From: Polynucleobacter sp. UK-FUSCHL-C3
Lineage (GTDB): Bacteria; Pseudomonadota; Gammaproteobacteria; Burkholderiales; Burkholderiaceae
DNA: 64,000 bases
NCBI RefSeq assembly: GCF_040409815.1
Contig: NZ_CP099959.1
Location: 372,001-436,000, forward strand
Direction of reading: 5' to 3'
Shown here: positions 62,071 through 64,000 of the stretch, one piece after another
How positions within the stretch are numbered: the stretch's first letter is position 1
Layout of the letters: every line of letters begins with the position of its first letter
Program-made: the position numbers and the translations under genes
The notes under the pieces: generated by a model
What the model saw: only the letters and a program-made list of their open reading frames with translations
Told to the model about the DNA's origin: nothing
Database searches by the model: none

Positions 62071-62543
62071 TTTTTGCCTCCCGCAGATTCTTTAAGAGTG
62101 GGCGCTGTTTGTGGTTGTTTGGATTTCGCTTTTTCGAGAGCTTCAGCAGCTTCTGGAGGCATATAGTTTTCATCATGTTTGGCAAGAACTTGTTTGGCGG
62201 CAAAGATGCCATTGCTACCAAGCTGACCTTGTGCGACAACGCCTTTGCCTTCTTTAAAAAGATCTGGCAGAAGTCCCTCGTATTGAACCTGAACATCATG
62301 GGCCGTATCCGTCACAATAAAAGACACTTTGAGGCCACCCGGGTCACGCTGAATACTTCCTTCCTTAACAAGCCCGCCAATGCGAAAGGGTTTATTTTTT
62401 GGAGCTTCATTTGCCACCACCTGGGAGGGGCTAAAAAAGAAAACCAAATTACTTTGAAAAGTTTGCAAGACTAGATAGGTTGCAATCCCTAAAGAGGCTA
62501 GGCCGCCAGCGATCGCAAGACCGCGTTTTGTACGGGGTTTCAT
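62067..62543 (-). CDS. ccmE: haem chaperone CcmE
   Basis: 158 aa. Basic N-terminus and a membrane anchor, OB-fold core with [11 protein letters not shown], and the haem-binding motif [11 protein letters not shown] with His123 and Tyr127, which binds haem covalently. Carries haem from CcmC to CcmF. Confidence 0.95.
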   Translation of the reverse strand: MKPRTKRGLAIAGGLASLGIATYLVLQTFQSNLVFFFSPSQVVANEAPKNKPFRIGGLVKEGSIQRDPGGLKVSFIVTDTAHDVQVQYEGLLPDLFKEGKGVVAQGQLGSNGIFAAKQVLAKHDENYMPPEAAEALEKAKSKQPQTAPTLKESAGGKN

Positions 62544-62558
62544 AACCTCGTATTTTGC

Positions 62559-62738
62559 CTAATTTTTAGAAGACTCGTGGAATTCAGAGAATAGGGTTTT
62601 TCTGAGGGCCCGATTTCGGCTTCTTAGCCTTAAAACCTCAATGATTAGGACTAAAGCGGTGACTAGATAAGACCCCCAGACATATAGGCCATAACCCCCC
62701 ATATTCAAGAAATCGGCAAAGTTTGACCAGTAAAACAT
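62559..62738 (-). CDS. ccmD: small membrane protein CcmD
   Basis: 59 aa, found by reading the gap between ccmC and ccmE. It starts MFYWSNFADFLNMGGYGLYVW, the CcmD signature, has one membrane segment (about 18-36) and a basic C-terminus. Its ATG overlaps the ccmC TAA by one base. It helps release haem-loaded CcmE from CcmABC. Confidence 0.92.
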   Translation of the reverse strand: MFYWSNFADFLNMGGYGLYVWGSYLVTALVLIIEVLRLRSRNRALRKTLFSEFHESSKN

Positions 62739-63475
62739 TACATAGCCTCCTTAACCCATTGGGCATTGCGATCACGCTCTAAGATCAGAGTTCGGCAGCG
62801 GTATAGGGCTACTGCAATGGAGTACATCCAAAACGCAAAAACCATAATTAACATACCGGTTAGCATTTGGGTTGCCATGGTTGGTGCCTTGGTGAGGCTA
62901 ATGGAGGCTCCTTGGTGAAGGGTGTTCCACCACTTCACCGAGAAGTAAATAATAGGCACGTTCACCACCCCAACAATAGCTAATAGGGCTGCGCTACGAT
63001 CTGCCTTGCGCACATCATCGATTGAGGCGTGCAGAGATAAGAAACCAAAATATAAGAACAATAAAACAAGCTCGGAGGTCAGGCGCGCATCCCAGACCCA
63101 CCATGTGCCCCATGTGGGTTTCCCCCAGACCGCCCCTGTCAAGAGTGCAATAAAGGTCATGATTGCCCCAGTGGGGGCGAGCGATAAAGCCAACATGCTT
63201 GCTAAGCGGGCATTAAAGATGAGACCAATTGCAGCCCAAAATGCCATCACAACATAAATCAGCATGGACATCCAAGCAGCCGGTACATGAATAAAAATAA
63301 TCCGATAGGAATTACCTTGTTGATGATCGGTTGGGGCGATACCAAGACCAACAACAAGACCGATGATGCTGAGAATAATGCCGCTGATCGTAAACCACGG
63401 GATCAGCTTTCCTGAGAGCTCATAAAAGCGCTGCGGCGGGGCATACTTAAACCAGTTGTTATCACGAATAGACAA
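62738..63475 (-). CDS. ccmC: haem exporter component CcmC
   Basis: 245 aa with six membrane segments, the WWD segment WGTWWVWDARLTSELVLL and conserved His residues (HVPAAW, near residue 63). It loads haem onto CcmE together with CcmAB and CcmD. Confidence 0.95.
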   Translation of the reverse strand: MSIRDNNWFKYAPPQRFYELSGKLIPWFTISGIILSIIGLVVGLGIAPTDHQQGNSYRIIFIHVPAAWMSMLIYVVMAFWAAIGLIFNARLASMLALSLAPTGAIMTFIALLTGAVWGKPTWGTWWVWDARLTSELVLLFLYFGFLSLHASIDDVRKADRSAALLAIVGVVNVPIIYFSVKWWNTLHQGASISLTKAPTMATQMLTGMLIMVFAFWMYSIAVALYRCRTLILERDRNAQWVKEAM

Positions 63476-63543
63476 AATAGGTCACAAGTTCTTAATGGTG
63501 GTCTTGGCAAGTATTGTAAGTCGAATCATTGTATTGATTGGTC

Positions 63544-64000
63544 TTATTCCAGTGCAATTCGTAAACTAGCAGCGGTGGCGATGGGTGCCAGAAATAAAGC
63601 AATTGCCAGCATTGCACCCAATAGTGAAAAATGAGCAGTTAATCCTAAGCCTGCTTGATAGGCCTCTACAGCGCCTGCTCCAAAAATGAGCACTGGCGCT
63701 ACCAGCGGAAGAATAATTAAGGACAAGAGGGTACCGCCGCCCCGGCTAGCTAGGGTTAAACCCGCGCCAATCGAGCCAATCAGGCTTAGTAGGGGGGTGC
63801 CTAAGAGAAGAGATAAAAAGAGTACAACAACGCTATCAAACGGCAGGTTAAATTGCAAAGCCAGAATTGGTGAGATCAGCGCTAACAAGACACCACTACT
63901 CAGCCAATGTGCGATGGTCTTTGCCAAGACCACAAGAGATAGTGGTAGTTTTGTCAATAGAATTTGATCTAAGGATCCGTCCATAAAATCCTCAGTAAAC
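63544..64000 (-). CDS. ccmB: haem exporter permease CcmB, 5' end outside the window
   Basis: The frame runs past the right edge: upstream of an internal Met it reads FTEDFMDGSLDQILLTKL, which matches the middle of CcmB (full length about 220 aa). About 150 residues are visible with four to five membrane segments. It forms the ABC permease of CcmA. A 68-bp gap separates it from ccmC. Confidence 0.9.
   Translation of the reverse strand, partial: FTEDFMDGSLDQILLTKLPLSLVVLAKTIAHWLSSGVLLALISPILALQFNLPFDSVVVLFLSLLLGTPLLSLIGSIGAGLTLASRGGGTLLSLIILPLVAPVLIFGAGAVEAYQAGLGLTAHFSLLGAMLAIALFLAPIATAASLRIALE

Noticed and set aside
1..64000. CRISPR arrays, rRNA genes, prophage
   Set aside because: No regularly spaced repeats, rRNA-like sequence, or phage structural genes were seen.

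Overview
The window looks like a moderately AT-rich betaproteobacterial chromosome. The order ccmB-C-D-E-F-G-H-I, a ferric-iron ABC system, a Zur/CobW/DUF2796 zinc locus and the general protein character suggest Burkholderiales, possibly a Polynucleobacter-like freshwater lineage. That assignment rests on gene order and protein flavour, not on a marker gene. It falls into three parts.

(1) Bases 1-41457: a trans-acyltransferase polyketide synthase / peptide synthetase cluster whose left end lies outside the window. Two giant synthases (at least 3557 aa, and 6939 aa) hold eight ketosynthases, nine conventional ACPs plus one ACP-like insertion without the serine, one C-methyltransferase, two crotonase domains, three DH and one degraded DH, two KR, and a final C-A-PCP-TE. 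Neither contains an acyltransferase. Reading order: KS1-(ACP-like)-cMT-ACP / KS2-ECH-ECH2-ACP-ACP / KS3-DH* // flavin monooxygenase gene // ACP-KS4-DH-KR-ACP / KS5-DH-ACP / KS6-DH-ACP / KS7-KR-ACP / KS8(0)-ACP / C-A-PCP-TE. A P450, a complete HMG-synthase beta-branching set (HMGS, donor ACP, decarboxylating KS with Cys to Ser, dehydrating ECH) follow on the same strand. On the opposite strand lie an ACP plus asparagine-synthetase-like amidotransferase pair, a small conserved protein and a type II thioesterase. The predicted product is a methylated, beta-branched, partly unsaturated polyketide ending in one amino acid, with possible oxygen insertion, P450 oxidation and amidation. I do not recognise the compound.

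(2) Bases about 41500-49500: a decay zone. It has an outer-membrane protein between two 20-bp repeats, a fragment of an HU gene, a lipoprotein, a broken glycerophosphodiesterase, a CobW zinc GTPase split by an in-frame TGA, intact Zur and DUF2796 genes followed by a stub of an ABC ATPase, a rhodanese with a perfect palindrome in its promoter, and two tRNA 3'-end fragments resembling attachment sites.

(3) Bases 49520-64000: ordinary housekeeping and transport genes: an EamA transporter, ferric-iron ABC transporter (fbpC divergent from fbpB-fbpA, with a Fur-box-like site), an SDR, a 2-oxoglutarate dioxygenase with an MFS transporter, DUF2177, a universal stress protein, and the cytochrome c maturation operon ccmB-I read leftwards, cut at the right edge.
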